DNA of 64,000 bases from Amycolatopsis sp. (GTDB taxonomy: Bacteria > Actinomycetota > Actinomycetes > Mycobacteriales > Pseudonocardiaceae), in contig NZ_JAODNM010000089.1 of assembly GCF_025464955.1 (NCBI RefSeq), positions 1 through 64,000 on the forward strand, written 5' to 3'. A model generated the notes under the pieces. That model was not told the origin of the DNA. It saw only the letters and a list, made by a program, of their open reading frames with translations, and ran no database searches. The position numbers were made by a program, and so were the translations under genes. Shown here piece after piece: positions 1-8,648 of this stretch (position 1 is the stretch's first letter; each line of letters opens with the position of its first letter).

Positions 1-626
1 AGTTGGGCGTAGGCGAGGTTGTCGAGCTTGCCTTTGAGGGTCGCGGACCCGTCACGGTGCTCTTGGAACGACAACTCCCGCTCCGGTCTCTCCGGCGGAT
101 CCTTCGGCTCCGGCCCATCCGGATCCACCGTGTCCAACAGCCGGTCGCCGGCCTTCTTCACCTCGACCGGGGACGCGTTAACGGCGAGGTTGACCAGGAT
201 TTTCTCCGCCGCCACCCGATCCTCCTCCGACACCGTCGCAGGCATGGCCGTCATCGTTTTCACGATCACGTCCACATGCGCGGGAGTGAGGACACCGGCC
301 AGTGCCGCAAGACCGGTCAGGGGTGCGACTGCGGGAATCTCTGTCCCGTCGATGGCGTACAAGGAGTTGGTGCCGCGGGCACGGACCACGATCTGACGTG
401 CTGCGGGCTCGGCCATCCCCGTTGTATGCATCAGCCACTGCACCGCCGAGTTGTACTGGTGAGTCGCCTTGATGCCATCAGTCTCGGTTTTGGTGACCAC
501 GAGCCCCAGCAACGCCGTGTACCGGTTCATCTCCCGGGTGATCACGCGGGCGTACTCGACCAGCGTCGCCGGATCCGCACGCCGGATATCGGCGGGATCA
601 GGGAGGGTGATCGTTACGCTGGGCAC
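1..626 (-). CDS. DUF222/13E12-type protein, C-terminus cut by the window edge
   Basis: A frame on the minus strand is open from a GTG at 626 to the left edge and encodes about 208 residues. The amino-terminal half reads as the alanine-rich helical DUF222 region of the actinobacterial 13E12/REP family; it includes the stretch LTPAHVDVIVKTM and ends in an acidic proline-rich segment (VDPDGPEPKDPPERPE). Family members usually carry an HNH nuclease domain at the C-terminus; that part would lie outside the window. An in-frame TAG sits four codons upstream of the GTG, so the start cannot lie farther out. The purine-rich AAAGGA touches the GTG, so a leaderless start is possible. These genes occur in many near-identical copies in actinobacteria. 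The family call is fairly good, but no cellular role is established. Confidence 0.7.
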   Translation of the reverse strand, partial: MPSVTITLPDPADIRRADPATLVEYARVITREMNRYTALLGLVVTKTETDGIKATHQYNSAVQWLMHTTGMAEPAARQIVVRARGTNSLYAIDGTEIPAVAPLTGLAALAGVLTPAHVDVIVKTMTAMPATVSEEDRVAAEKILVNLAVNASPVEVKKAGDRLLDTVDPDGPEPKDPPERPERELSFQEHRDGSATLKGKLDNLAYAQ

Positions 627-808
627 TCCTTTATTCTACTACGGATCGAACGTTTATTCGGAACACGTTCAGGTGATACACACTATCGCGGAACGTAGTC
701 ATCGAATATTCGGAAAGGCTGCCACCGCAACGAAATACGCCCGCTCGCCGCCTGCAACTGCTTGCCACGTCACTCACGCATACACCAGGCAAACGAGCCC
801 GGTTGCTT

Positions 809-848
809 AACGTGAGTGGCGAACTGCGCACGGCGTTTCACTTACGTT
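809..848. repeat. Imperfect inverted repeat in the 627-1282 intergenic region
   Basis: The arms AACGTGAGTG (809-818) and CACTTACGTT (839-848) pair at 9 of 10 positions around a 20-nt spacer. The rest of the 656-bp gap between the DUF222 gene and the vapC remnant shows no convincing gene. Its only other structure is a 13-bp direct repeat CCCTTGAACGCCA at 1011-1023 and 1026-1038. The inverted repeat could be a terminator or a dispersed intergenic element; no function is shown. Confidence 0.4.
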
Positions 849-1282
849 GGATGCAAAGAACGTCCCTTTCACCCCTGGCGGCAACACCCCACCCACACCA
901 CCAGCGGCAGGATGCGGCCCGCCGATCCGGTCCCTGTGCCGCAGGCGCCCCGGCCTTGCTGCCCTAGACCGGAACTCCGCACGACAAGCAATCCAACACA
1001 GCACAGCGCTCCCTTGAACGCCAATCCCTTGAACGCCAGGGTGTCGGGGGTGGTCGAGGCGGCGGGTTCGGCAGCTCGTCCGTAGCCTCGCGGACCGGCC
1101 CAGCAGTCACATCACCAGCAGCACGGCGTGACAGGCCCTCAGGACCGCTCGGCGTTCACCCGCCGGCCCCGGTCCTCGCTGCCGTAAACAGGACCTGCCG
1201 CACCAGCCAGCCCTCCACATTCCAGGCAGCGGCGTTCAACGCCACTGGTGTGGCCCTGAGCGGACTCGCACACCGCGAGCCG

Positions 1283-1391
1283 TCAGACAGGTATGACCTG
1301 TACCAGCCGCTCAAGTCCGTTGAAGTCAGCGGCATTGCGTGTCAACAGGGGCAGTGTTCACGCAGGTATCGAGCACAACGCGACCAACCAT
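1283..1391 (-). pseudogene. VapC-type PIN toxin remnant with internal deletion
   Basis: The frame opens with ATG at 1391 and reads MVGRVVLDTCV, a typical PIN-domain beginning that carries the first acidic residue. It continues only a few codons before a stop. A second frame immediately after reads LLTRNAADFNGLERLVQVIPV and stops at 1283. This matches the usual VapC C-terminal end, with the TRN/D motif and the last beta strand. Only about 35 residues of a normal 130-residue toxin remain, so the middle of the gene is gone. Its ATG overlaps the antitoxin stop as ATGA, which is normal vapBC coupling. The toxin cannot be functional. Confidence 0.7.
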
Positions 1392-1676
1392 CAGCTCGGC
1401 TCGCCGAGATCATCCGGGCCGAAGACTTCGTCATCAGCTGCCCGATCACTGTTCCATTTGGCGAGATCAACCGACGGCAAGGCGCGAAAGTCGGCTTGAG
1501 CCCTGGCCAACGTCCGCGCGGCCCGTCGGTCGCCTGATGCGGCACAAGATCAGCGACAGGCTTCCCATTCCGAGTCACCGTGAAGCTCTCACCTGCCTCG
1601 ACACGGCGCATGATCTCCGCGTTGTCGTTGCGCAGCCTTCCCGATGTGCTAAGTGTGCGCTACCGACCTCAGATCG
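1391..1676 (-). pseudogene. Phd/VapB-type antitoxin, broken by frameshifts
   Basis: One frame contains RRVEAGESFTVTRNGKPVADLVPH, the hallmark of the Phd/YefM DNA-binding domain. After QATD the reading continues sensibly only in the next frame (RRAARTLARAQADFRALPSVDLAKW and on to EPS then TGA). This indicates a one-base indel near 1530. Upstream, HLAHRE and LRNDNAEIM also lie in different frames, so there is a second indel near 1640. No start codon is obvious for the outer frame. The gene sits directly upstream of the vapC remnant with an ATGA overlap, so the whole module is decayed. Confidence 0.72.
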
Positions 1677-1882
1677 CTGTGGTCGCTAGGGCTGTGGCCA
1701 CTCGCCACTCGCCGGGCATGGTTTCGCGGCCGGTCGCGCATCGTCGACGAAGTCGGAGTCCGCGATGGAATCGACACCGGTCGCCGAGGGGAACTGAGCG
1801 CGCAGCTCGACCGCCCACTGCTTCACGTTGACCGAGGACACCGGTGATGACGGCCGGCGAGGACGCGACGTCGCCCGGGCGG

Positions 1883-2695
1883 TCAGCCGCGGGATTGGGA
1901 GCCGACATGGCGGCCGGCGTCCAGGGCCGCGATGGCGGCGAGGTCGTCGGTGTCGAGGGCGAAGTCGAACAGCGCGATGTTCTCCGCGATGCGGTGCGGG
2001 GTCACGGACTTCGGGATCACGGCGTGGCCGTTCTCGACGTGCCAACGCAGGACGACCTGCGCCGGGGTCTTCCCATGTTTGGCGGCGATCGCCAGAATCG
2101 TCTCGTTGTCGAACAGCTTCCCGCGGGCGAGGGGGCTCCAGGCCTGCGTGGCGATCCCGGTGCGGCGGTGGAAGTCGACGAGCGCGGACCGCTGCAGCCA
2201 CGGGTGCAGCTCGACCTGGTTGACCGCCGGAACAACGCCCGTCTCGTCCAGCAGGCGGGCCAGGTGTTCCTCGCCGAAGTTCGACACACCGATCGCGCGT
2301 GCCCGGCCGTCGGCGAGGATCTTGCCCAGCGCCCGCCACGTCTGGACATACCGGTCGGCGCTCGGTACGGGCCAGTGGATCAGATACAAGTCGACCTGGT
2401 CCAGTGCCAACTCGCCGAGACTCCGGTCGAAGGCGCGCAAGGCTTCGTCGTAACCATGGTCGGTGTTCCACAGCTTGGTCGTGACGAACACGTCCTCACG
2501 CGCAAGGCCGCTCGATCGGACTGCTTCGCCGACGCCACGCTCGTTCGCGTAGAGCGTCGCTGTGTCGACGCAGCGGTAGCCCGCATCGAACGCTGTCCGA
2601 ACCGCCGCCCCGACCTCGTCGTCAGGGATCTTGTAGACCCCGAAACCGACCTGTGGCAGGGACACGCCGGGCGAGAGTTCGATCGCGGGAACCAT
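1883..2695 (-). CDS. Aldo/keto reductase (2,5-diketogluconate reductase-like)
   Basis: This 270-residue protein is a single TIM-barrel NADPH-dependent carbonyl reductase of the AKR superfamily. The catalytic tetrad is visible as Asp44 in VDTA, Tyr49, Lys74 in TTKLW and His107 in LIHWP. The nucleotide-binding motif IPKSV lies near the C-terminus. The length and the motifs GVSNF, VNQVE and HPWLQ are typical of the AKR3/AKR5 groups that reduce keto sugars and small aldehydes. The physiological substrate cannot be read from sequence. It ends 27 bp from the next gene on the same strand but shows no functional link to the two-component system there. Confidence 0.9.
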   Translation of the reverse strand: MVPAIELSPGVSLPQVGFGVYKIPDDEVGAAVRTAFDAGYRCVDTATLYANERGVGEAVRSSGLAREDVFVTTKLWNTDHGYDEALRAFDRSLGELALDQVDLYLIHWPVPSADRYVQTWRALGKILADGRARAIGVSNFGEEHLARLLDETGVVPAVNQVELHPWLQRSALVDFHRRTGIATQAWSPLARGKLFDNETILAIAAKHGKTPAQVVLRWHVENGHAVIPKSVTPHRIAENIALFDFALDTDDLAAIAALDAGRHVGSQSRG

Positions 2696-2722
2696 GCCAG
2701 CACGGTAACCCGGCGCCCGGAT

Positions 2723-3862
2723 TCAGCGCAGTGCGGGCAGGTGCACGGTCACCGACAGCCCGCCGCCGACCACCGGCTCGGCCGACACCGAACCTCCGTG
2801 TGCCTGGACGGCGGCACGCACGATGGACAGCCCGAGCCCGGCGCCCGAACGCGCCGTCCTCGCGACGCCCGCCCGGCGGAACGGCTCGAACAGCTCCGGC
2901 ACGATGGCCGGGTCCAGCAGCCCGCCGGACGAGCGAACACGCAAGGTGGACCACTGCGGCCCGGCGACGGTCGCGACGTCGATCCAGCCGCCATCGACGT
3001 TGTGCCGTACGGCGTTCTCCAGCAGGTTCCCCGCGACGCGCTCCAGCAACGCGGAATCTCCGAAAGTCGCCGCCGACGCCGTGGCGAACTCCGCGCGGAT
3101 ACTGCGTTTCGCGGCTTCGGCGTCAACGGCCGACCACGCGCTCGCGACCAGCACGGCGAGGTCGACCGGTTCCCCCGTGACAAGTCCGGCGCCATCCGTC
3201 CGCGCGAGCAGCAGCAGCGACCCGACGAGCTGGCCCGCCCGATCGGTCGCTTCGCGCACAACCCTCGCCATGCGGCGGAATTCGGCTTCGTCGGCGTCGT
3301 CGTCGGCCAGGGTGACGTCCAACTCGGTTCTGATGACGGACAGCGGGGTGCGCAGCTCATGGCTCGCGTTCGCGACGAAATGGCGCTGCGCTTCGAACGC
3401 GGCCTGGAGCCTGTCCAGCATGTCGTCGAAAGTGCCGGCGAGCTCGGACAGCTCGTCCTTCGAGCGGATCGGCCCGATCCGCTCGCCCATCGACTCGATC
3501 GACAGCCGACGTGCCGCACCGGTGATCTCCCGCAGCGGCCGCAGCACACGGGACGTGAACGTCCACGCCAGGATCGCGGCGGCCGCGACGACGAAGAAGA
3601 ACGCGAGGGAACCGAACAGCAGCACCTTGTCCCGGGCGTGGGCGCGCAGATGATCGGCCAGCGCCGAAGCGTCGACGTCGACGCCGTCGACGCGCACCAG
3701 CGTGCCCGGCGGCATCTGCGGCACCGCGGACACCGAATCGCCGACCAGCGTCCACGCGAGCCAGAGCAGGAGCAAGCTCACCCCGGCGACCAGCCCGGTC
3801 GCCAGCAGGGTGATGCGGGCGCGCAGACCGCGCACCGAAAGCAGCCTGGCCCCGCCGCTCAC
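2723..3862 (-). CDS. Sensor histidine kinase
   Basis: This 379-residue membrane kinase has two transmembrane helices (about 15-40 and 80-102) flanking a short extracytoplasmic loop. A HAMP segment and a HisKA dimerisation domain follow, with phospho-acceptor His168 in the motif ASHELRTP. The HATPase domain carries the N-box NLLENAVRHN and the G-box GAGLGLSIV. Its start overlaps the stop of the upstream response regulator by four bases, so the pair is translationally coupled. The sensory loop is only about 40 residues, so the signal may be sensed in or at the membrane. The signal is unknown. Confidence 0.93.
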   Translation of the reverse strand: MSGGARLLSVRGLRARITLLATGLVAGVSLLLLWLAWTLVGDSVSAVPQMPPGTLVRVDGVDVDASALADHLRAHARDKVLLFGSLAFFFVVAAAAILAWTFTSRVLRPLREITGAARRLSIESMGERIGPIRSKDELSELAGTFDDMLDRLQAAFEAQRHFVANASHELRTPLSVIRTELDVTLADDDADEAEFRRMARVVREATDRAGQLVGSLLLLARTDGAGLVTGEPVDLAVLVASAWSAVDAEAAKRSIRAEFATASAATFGDSALLERVAGNLLENAVRHNVDGGWIDVATVAGPQWSTLRVRSSGGLLDPAIVPELFEPFRRAGVARTARSGAGLGLSIVRAAVQAHGGSVSAEPVVGGGLSVTVHLPALR

Positions 3863-4533
3863 CCGGCTTTTTTACCGTCGGGAACCCGGTACCCCGAGCC
3901 CACCACGGTCTCGATGATGCCCGGTTCGCCCAGCTTCTTCCGCAAGGTCATCACCGTGACGCGGACGGTCGTGGTGAACGGGTCGGCGTTCTCGTCCCAC
4001 ACCCGCTCGAGCAGTTCCTCACTGCTCACCACCGAACCACCGGCCGACAGCAGCACCTCGAGGACGCCGAACTCCTTGCGGGTGAGCTCGATCGGACCGC
4101 TCGTACGGCGCACCGTGCGCTTGGCCGGGTCGAGTTCGACGTCGCCCGCGGTCAGCAGTGGCGGCGCTGCCGGCGTGGCGCGGCGCCCGAGCGCGCGCAC
4201 CCGCGCGACCAGCTCGGGGAACGCGAACGGCTTGGCCAGGTAGTCGTCGGCGCCCAGGGACAGGCCGTCGACCCGGTCGGACACCGAACTGCTCGCGGTC
4301 AGCATCAGCACGCGGGTGAGTTCGCCGGACGCGACGATCTCCTGGCAGAGCTCGTCCCCGGACATCCCGGGGAGGTCACGGTCGAGCAGCACGACGTCAT
4401 ACCGGGTCACGGTTGCCTTTTCGTGGCCGTCGTCACCGTTCAACGCGATGTCGACCGCCATCCCCTCCCGGCGCAGTCCACGCGCGATCGCGTCGGCGAG
4501 GGGCTCTTCGTCTTCCACTACAAGAATGCGCAC
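3859..4533 (-). CDS. OmpR-family response regulator
   Basis: The protein has an N-terminal receiver domain starting RILVVEDEEP, with the acidic pocket EDEE and phospho-acceptor Asp51 in LLDRDLPG. A C-terminal winged-helix DNA-binding domain follows (motifs LTRKEFGVLEVLL and TTTVRVTVMTLRKKLG). I place the start at the GTG at 4533 because the receiver begins there. An ATG at 4578 would add 15 residues (SLKATLRKLWHLGD) that look like translated intergenic sequence, although that ATG does overlap the upstream stop. The gene is coupled to the histidine kinase behind it and forms a classic two-component system. Confidence 0.92.
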   Translation of the reverse strand: MRILVVEDEEPLADAIARGLRREGMAVDIALNGDDGHEKATVTRYDVVLLDRDLPGMSGDELCQEIVASGELTRVLMLTASSSVSDRVDGLSLGADDYLAKPFAFPELVARVRALGRRATPAAPPLLTAGDVELDPAKRTVRRTSGPIELTRKEFGVLEVLLSAGGSVVSSEELLERVWDENADPFTTTVRVTVMTLRKKLGEPGIIETVVGSGYRVPDGKKAG

Positions 4534-4577
4534 GTCACCAAGGTGCCACAGTTTCCTGAGAGTGGCCTTTAAGGACA

Positions 4578-6089
4578 TTATTGATCAGCCCAGCGCAGGG
4601 CGAACCAGAGCTCCATCCGCACCTCCGGGTCCGCCAGGTCGACGCCGAGAGCACGCTCGGCCTGCCCGATCCGGTGCCGGACGCTGTTGCGGTGCACGCC
4701 GAGCTCGGCGGCCGTGCGGTCCCAGCCGCCGTGCTGGGCGAGCCAGGATCGCAGGGTGGGCGCCAGATCGCCGTCCCTCACCCGATCGAGTTCGAGCAGC
4801 GGCCCCAGCAGGCGCGCAGCGAACTCGCCCGCCGCTACGGGCGCGACGACGTCGGCAAGTCTCAGACCGGACGCCGAAGCGGTCACCGGGCGGTCCAGCG
4901 ACCGAGCCCGCCGCAGCAGCGTCTCGACCTCGGCCCAACCCGCAGGCAACCGCGACGCCGGCCCAGCGCTGCCGACGACGGTCAGCCAGCCTTCGCCGCG
5001 AAGCTCGTCGAGCGCGTCCGCGTCCGGCGCTACCGCGGCGATCGCGACGAACCTGAGGCCCGGGAGCACCTGGACCAGCGGAGTGTCGAGCCGCGCGCGC
5101 AGCCAGTCGTAGCGGACGGCGACCTCGCTGGGCCCGCGCCGCCGCGCGACGCCCGCGACCACGCGGCACTCGGCCGTTCCGAACAGTTCAGGCAGCACGG
5201 CGTCGACCTCGGAACGACCGAGCAGCAACGCCGTCGCGGCGGCGCCCAGCTCGGCGGCGTCGGATCCCGCGCGGCCGACCAGCCCGAGCAGTCCGGCACC
5301 CAGTGCGACGATCGTGCGATCGGTGCCGTCGAACCGCCGCTCACGGCCGACGACGAGCAGCGGCGACGACGCGGCCTGCGGATGCACCGGCTGGGCGACG
5401 ACGACCGTGCCGTCGGCCAGTTCCGTCGTCGCGCTGCGGATACCGGTGCCCGAACGCAGTGTTTCGAGCAGTTCACGGACCGCTTCCGGCAGTGGCGCCG
5501 GAGCCCGGTTCCCGGCCGCGAGCTCACCCGAAGGGTCGACGAGCGCGACCCAACCGCCGGTTCGGGCCGACAACGTCGTCGCGAGCTCACCGAGTCCGCG
5601 ACCAGCGGCTCGTGTCAGCGCCTCCCTGGCGTCGGAGACCAGGCGCTGCTCGCGCCGGCTCGCCTCACTGAGCGCGACGGCGACCGCGCGGCAGATCGCC
5701 AGGAACGGCGTCGACGGCGGCACGACCAGCAACGGCACGCCGTGCCGGATGCAGGACTGCCGCAGGGCAGGCGGCAGCGTTTCGTGCAGCGGCGGCGTGA
5801 GCCCGAAGCCGAGCGCGGTGATCCCACTGGTTCGGAGGCGACGCACGTAGAGATCGACTTCGCGGGCATTGTCCGGCAGGTTCACGGCGGCGGTGAGCAG
5901 CAGCTCGGCCCCGAGGAGGTACGGCGCGGGGTCGAGGAGCTCGCTGACATGGGCCCAGCGGACGGGCAGGTCCAGCGCGCCGGGGCGCAGGGTCTCGGCG
6001 ACGACGTCCAGCGCGAGCTCCGAGTTGCCCAGAACCGCCCGTAACGGGACATTCACTTCGGCGTCGAACGAATCGAGGTTTGTGGTCAT
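4578..6089 (-). CDS. PucR-family transcriptional regulator
   Basis: This 503-residue regulator has an N-terminal PucR-type ligand domain (about 20-140), a GAF-like middle part and a C-terminal PucR/CdaR helix-turn-helix. The last is seen as HGGWDRTAAELGVHRNSVRHR followed by IGQAERALGVDL. PucR-family proteins usually control catabolism of purines, amino acids or other nitrogen compounds. The gene is transcribed divergently from the symporter/ureohydrolase/decarboxylase/dehydrogenase operon. It is therefore its likely local regulator, probably acting through the palindrome at 6112-6130. The effector is not known; a metabolite of the pathway is a reasonable guess. Confidence 0.88.
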   Translation of the reverse strand: MTTNLDSFDAEVNVPLRAVLGNSELALDVVAETLRPGALDLPVRWAHVSELLDPAPYLLGAELLLTAAVNLPDNAREVDLYVRRLRTSGITALGFGLTPPLHETLPPALRQSCIRHGVPLLVVPPSTPFLAICRAVAVALSEASRREQRLVSDAREALTRAAGRGLGELATTLSARTGGWVALVDPSGELAAGNRAPAPLPEAVRELLETLRSGTGIRSATTELADGTVVVAQPVHPQAASSPLLVVGRERRFDGTDRTIVALGAGLLGLVGRAGSDAAELGAAATALLLGRSEVDAVLPELFGTAECRVVAGVARRRGPSEVAVRYDWLRARLDTPLVQVLPGLRFVAIAAVAPDADALDELRGEGWLTVVGSAGPASRLPAGWAEVETLLRRARSLDRPVTASASGLRLADVVAPVAAGEFAARLLGPLLELDRVRDGDLAPTLRSWLAQHGGWDRTAAELGVHRNSVRHRIGQAERALGVDLADPEVRMELWFALRWADQ

Positions 6090-6111
6090 TTCAACCCAAG
6101 GATACGTCGGA

Positions 6112-6130
6112 ATGGGTCAGATTGTCCCAT
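6112..6130. promoter_or_regulatory. Probable PucR operator palindrome
   Basis: ATGGGTCA (6112-6119) and TGTCCCAT (6123-6130) form an inverted repeat that matches at seven of eight positions with a 3-bp spacer. It lies in the 97-bp divergent gap between the PucR gene and the symporter gene, the only place from which both could be controlled. That it binds the neighbouring PucR protein is inference. Confidence 0.55.
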
Positions 6131-6186
6131 GTCTCTGCGTGCTTCGGTGAACCTACGGTGACCCCACAACGAAGATTGGAGGCACC

Positions 6187-7668
6187 GTGGCCGGTGATTA
6201 CGCGGTGATCGCGGTGTACATCGCGGGAATGCTCGGGGTCGGCTGGATCGGCCTGCGGCTCGCCAAGACCAAGTCCGACTACCTCGTCGCGGGCCGGCGA
6301 CTCGGCTGGTTCATGTACTCCGGCACGATGTCGGCGGTCGTCCTCGGCGGCGCGTCGACGGTCGGCGGGGTCAAGCTCGGCTACCAGTTCGGCGTCTCCG
6401 GCGCGTGGCTGGTGATCACCATCGGGATCGGCATCCTGGTGCTGCACGCCGGGTTCGCCCGGAGGCTGGTGAAGCTTCGCGTCTACACCGTCGGCGAGAT
6501 GCTCGACCTCCGCTACGGCGGGTCCACCAGCGCCATCTCGGGCGTGGTGATGTGGGCGTACACGTTGATGCTGACGGTGACCTCGACGCTCGCGTTCGCG
6601 ACGATCTTCAAGGTGCTGTTCAACGTCGACAACTGGATCGGGATCGGCATCGGCGGGTCGATCGTGGTGCTCTACTCGGTCCTCGGCGGCATGTGGTCGA
6701 TCACGCTGACCGACATCGTGCAGTTCGTCATCAAGACCATCGGCATCCTGTTCATCCTGTTGCCGGTCGCGATTCACTCGGCAGGCGGCTTCAGCGGCAT
6801 GCGGGCACGCCTGGACGAGAGCTACTTCCAGTTCACCGCGATCGGCGGCGGCACGATCTTCACCTACGTGCTGATCTACAGCTTCGGCCTGCTGATCGGC
6901 CAGGACATCTGGCAGCGCGTGTTCACCGCCCGGACCCCGCGGGTCGCCACCGGTGGCGGCATCATCTCCGGCGTCTACTGCCTGGTCTACGCCGTAGCGG
7001 GCGCGCTGATCGGCACCGCCGCGAAGTCGCTCTACCCGGATCTCGGCAGCGCGCAGGACGCCTTCGCGACCATCGTCGAACGCCTGTTGCCGACCGGAGT
7101 CCGCGGGCTGGTGCTGGCCGCGGCGCTGTCGGCGATGATGTCGACGGCGAGCGGCGCGCTGATCGCGTGCTCCACGGTGAGCACGTCCGACCTGCTCAGC
7201 AAGCTGGGGCTGAAGGGCTCCGGCAAGGATCCCGAGGCGGACGTCAACGGCAACCGGTGGACCACGCTGGTGCTGGGCCTGCTCGCGATCGGCATCGCGA
7301 TGGTGGTGACCGATGTCGTCAACGCGCTGACCATCGCCTACAACATCCTGGTCGGCGGCCTGCTGGTGGCGATCCTCGGCGCGCTGTTCTGGAAGCGCGG
7401 CAACCGCGTCGGCGCGCTCTCGTCGATGATCACCGGCACCGTCGTGGTCGTCGCGTTCATGGTCATCGACGGGATGGAAGCCAACTCGCCGATCTACTAC
7501 GGCCTCGGCTCGAGCCTGGTCGCGTACGTCGTGGGCAGCCTGCTCAGTCCGCGCACGCCGGACTCCGTCATAAGCGTGTGGAACCGGCGGCTGAAGGGCA
7601 GCGCCGTCGAAGAAGAAGAAGAAGAAGAAGAAGCAGCAGCAGCAGCACTCGCCGCTGTGAAAGCCTGA
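6187..7668 (+). CDS. Sodium:solute symporter (SSS family)
   Basis: This 493-residue integral membrane protein has about 13 hydrophobic segments. It shows the SSS-family signature region GRRLGWFMYSGTMSAVVLGG and, later, GLVLAAALSAMMSTASGALIA. The GTG start at 6187 follows a clear GGAGG. It heads an operon with a ureohydrolase, a ThDP enzyme and an aldehyde dehydrogenase. It therefore probably imports the pathway substrate, such as a guanidino compound or arginine derivative, with sodium or protons. The C-terminus is odd: eight glutamates then five alanines encoded by pure GAA and GCA runs, just before VKA and the stop. Confidence 0.88.
   Translation: MAGDYAVIAVYIAGMLGVGWIGLRLAKTKSDYLVAGRRLGWFMYSGTMSAVVLGGASTVGGVKLGYQFGVSGAWLVITIGIGILVLHAGFARRLVKLRVYTVGEMLDLRYGGSTSAISGVVMWAYTLMLTVTSTLAFATIFKVLFNVDNWIGIGIGGSIVVLYSVLGGMWSITLTDIVQFVIKTIGILFILLPVAIHSAGGFSGMRARLDESYFQFTAIGGGTIFTYVLIYSFGLLIGQDIWQRVFTARTPRVATGGGIISGVYCLVYAVAGALIGTAAKSLYPDLGSAQDAFATIVERLLPTGVRGLVLAAALSAMMSTASGALIACSTVSTSDLLSKLGLKGSGKDPEADVNGNRWTTLVLGLLAIGIAMVVTDVVNALTIAYNILVGGLLVAILGALFWKRGNRVGALSSMITGTVVVVAFMVIDGMEANSPIYYGLGSSLVAYVVGSLLSPRTPDSVISVWNRRLKGSAVEEEEEEEEAAAAALAAVKA
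7609..7647 (+). repeat. Trinucleotide microsatellite (GAA)8(GCA)5 inside the symporter gene
   Basis: Eight GAA codons (7609-7632) are followed by five GCA codons (7633-7647) at the extreme 3' end of the symporter gene. In this GC-rich genome GAG and GCC/GCG are normally preferred, so a run of A-ending codons points to replication slippage rather than selection on codons. Length changes in units of three would keep the frame and only alter the acidic cytoplasmic tail. Confidence 0.9.
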
Positions 7669-7697
7669 ACCCCAACCAAGAAGAGAGAGCAGCAAAA

Positions 7698-8648
7698 GTG
7701 AGTAACGCCCCGATCGGCCCGACCGACGCGTCGAAGGTGCCCCGCTACGCGGGCTTCGCGACGTTCGCACGGCTGCCGAGGATGGACCAGGTCGAGCATG
7801 CGGACATCGCCGTGCTCGGCGTGCCGTTCGACGCGGGCGTGTCGTACCGGCCGGGCGCGCGGTTCGGCCCGGCCGCGGTGCGCGAGGCGAGCCGGCTGCT
7901 GCGTCCGTACAACCCCGGCCTCGACGTCTCGCCGTTCGAGGGCACGCAGGTCGTCGACGCCGGTGATGTCGCGCTCAACCCGTACAACATCGGCGAAGCG
8001 ATCGAGACGCTGCAGCAGGAGGCCGAAACGCTCACCGCGGGCGACACCAAACTGGTGACCGTCGGCGGTGACCACACCATCGCGCTGCCGCTGCTGCGCG
8101 CGGCGGCGAAGAAGCACGGCCCGGTGGCGCTGCTGCATTTCGACGCGCACCTCGACACCTGGGACACCTACTTCGGCGAGCCGTACACCCATGGCACGCC
8201 GTTCCGGCGGGCGTCGGAGGAAGGCATCCTCGACACCAGCGCGCTCTCGCACGTCGGCACGCGCGGTCCGCTGTACGGCAAGCGCGACCTCGAAGAGGAC
8301 CGGCGGCTCGGCTTCGGCATCATCACCTCCGGTGACGTCCTGCGCCGTGGCGTCGACGAGACGATCGACGCGCTCCGCCAGCGAGTCGGCGATCGTCCGC
8401 TGTACGTCTCAGTGGACATCGACGTCCTCGACCCCGCCCACGCGCCGGGCACCGGCACCCCCGAAGCAGGGGGGCTGACCAGCCGAGAGCTGCTGGAAAT
8501 CCTGCGCGGACTGCGGGACTGCAACCTGATCGGCGCCGATGTCGTCGAGCTCGCCCCGGCATACGATCACGCGGAGATCACCGCCGTCGCGGCTTCGCAC
8601 GTGGCGTATGACCTGGTGAGTCTGCTGAGCCTGAGGAAGGGCGCATGA
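7698..8648 (+). CDS. Ureohydrolase (guanidinobutyrase/agmatinase family)
   Basis: This 316-residue enzyme of the arginase/agmatinase superfamily hydrolyses a guanidino group to urea plus an amine, using two manganese ions. The metal-binding motifs are all present: GGDHTI, DAHLDTWD and SVDIDVLDPAHAPGTGTPEAGG. The start is the GTG at 7698 after a purine-rich GAGAG stretch; the frame happens to stay open far upstream, but that part overlaps the symporter. The family includes agmatinase, guanidinobutyrase and guanidinopropionase, which sequence alone does not separate reliably. The downstream ThDP decarboxylase and aldehyde dehydrogenase favour 4-guanidinobutyrate as substrate (GbuA-like). Confidence 0.9.
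   Translation: MSNAPIGPTDASKVPRYAGFATFARLPRMDQVEHADIAVLGVPFDAGVSYRPGARFGPAAVREASRLLRPYNPGLDVSPFEGTQVVDAGDVALNPYNIGEAIETLQQEAETLTAGDTKLVTVGGDHTIALPLLRAAAKKHGPVALLHFDAHLDTWDTYFGEPYTHGTPFRRASEEGILDTSALSHVGTRGPLYGKRDLEEDRRLGFGIITSGDVLRRGVDETIDALRQRVGDRPLYVSVDIDVLDPAHAPGTGTPEAGGLTSRELLEILRGLRDCNLIGADVVELAPAYDHAEITAVAASHVAYDLVSLLSLRKGA

Noticed and set aside
1686..1841. A 51-residue minus-strand frame (SVNVKQWAVELRAQFPS...) downstream of the aldo/keto reductase.
   Set aside because: It has a plausible composition and a GTG start but no recognisable family or ribosome site; it may be a gene fragment, so it was not called.
1844..4243. A 799-codon plus-strand open frame.
   Set aside because: It is the shadow of the aldo/keto reductase, histidine kinase and response regulator genes on the minus strand, all with clear domains.
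4534..4578. An earlier ATG start for the response regulator, overlapping the PucR-gene stop.
   Set aside because: The 15 extra residues precede the receiver domain and look like intergenic sequence, although translational coupling cannot be fully excluded.
6405..7697. The ureohydrolase frame stays open far upstream and suggests a 747-residue protein.
   Set aside because: The upstream part overlaps the symporter in another frame, is arginine/histidine-rich and has no domain; the conserved ureohydrolase starts at 7698.
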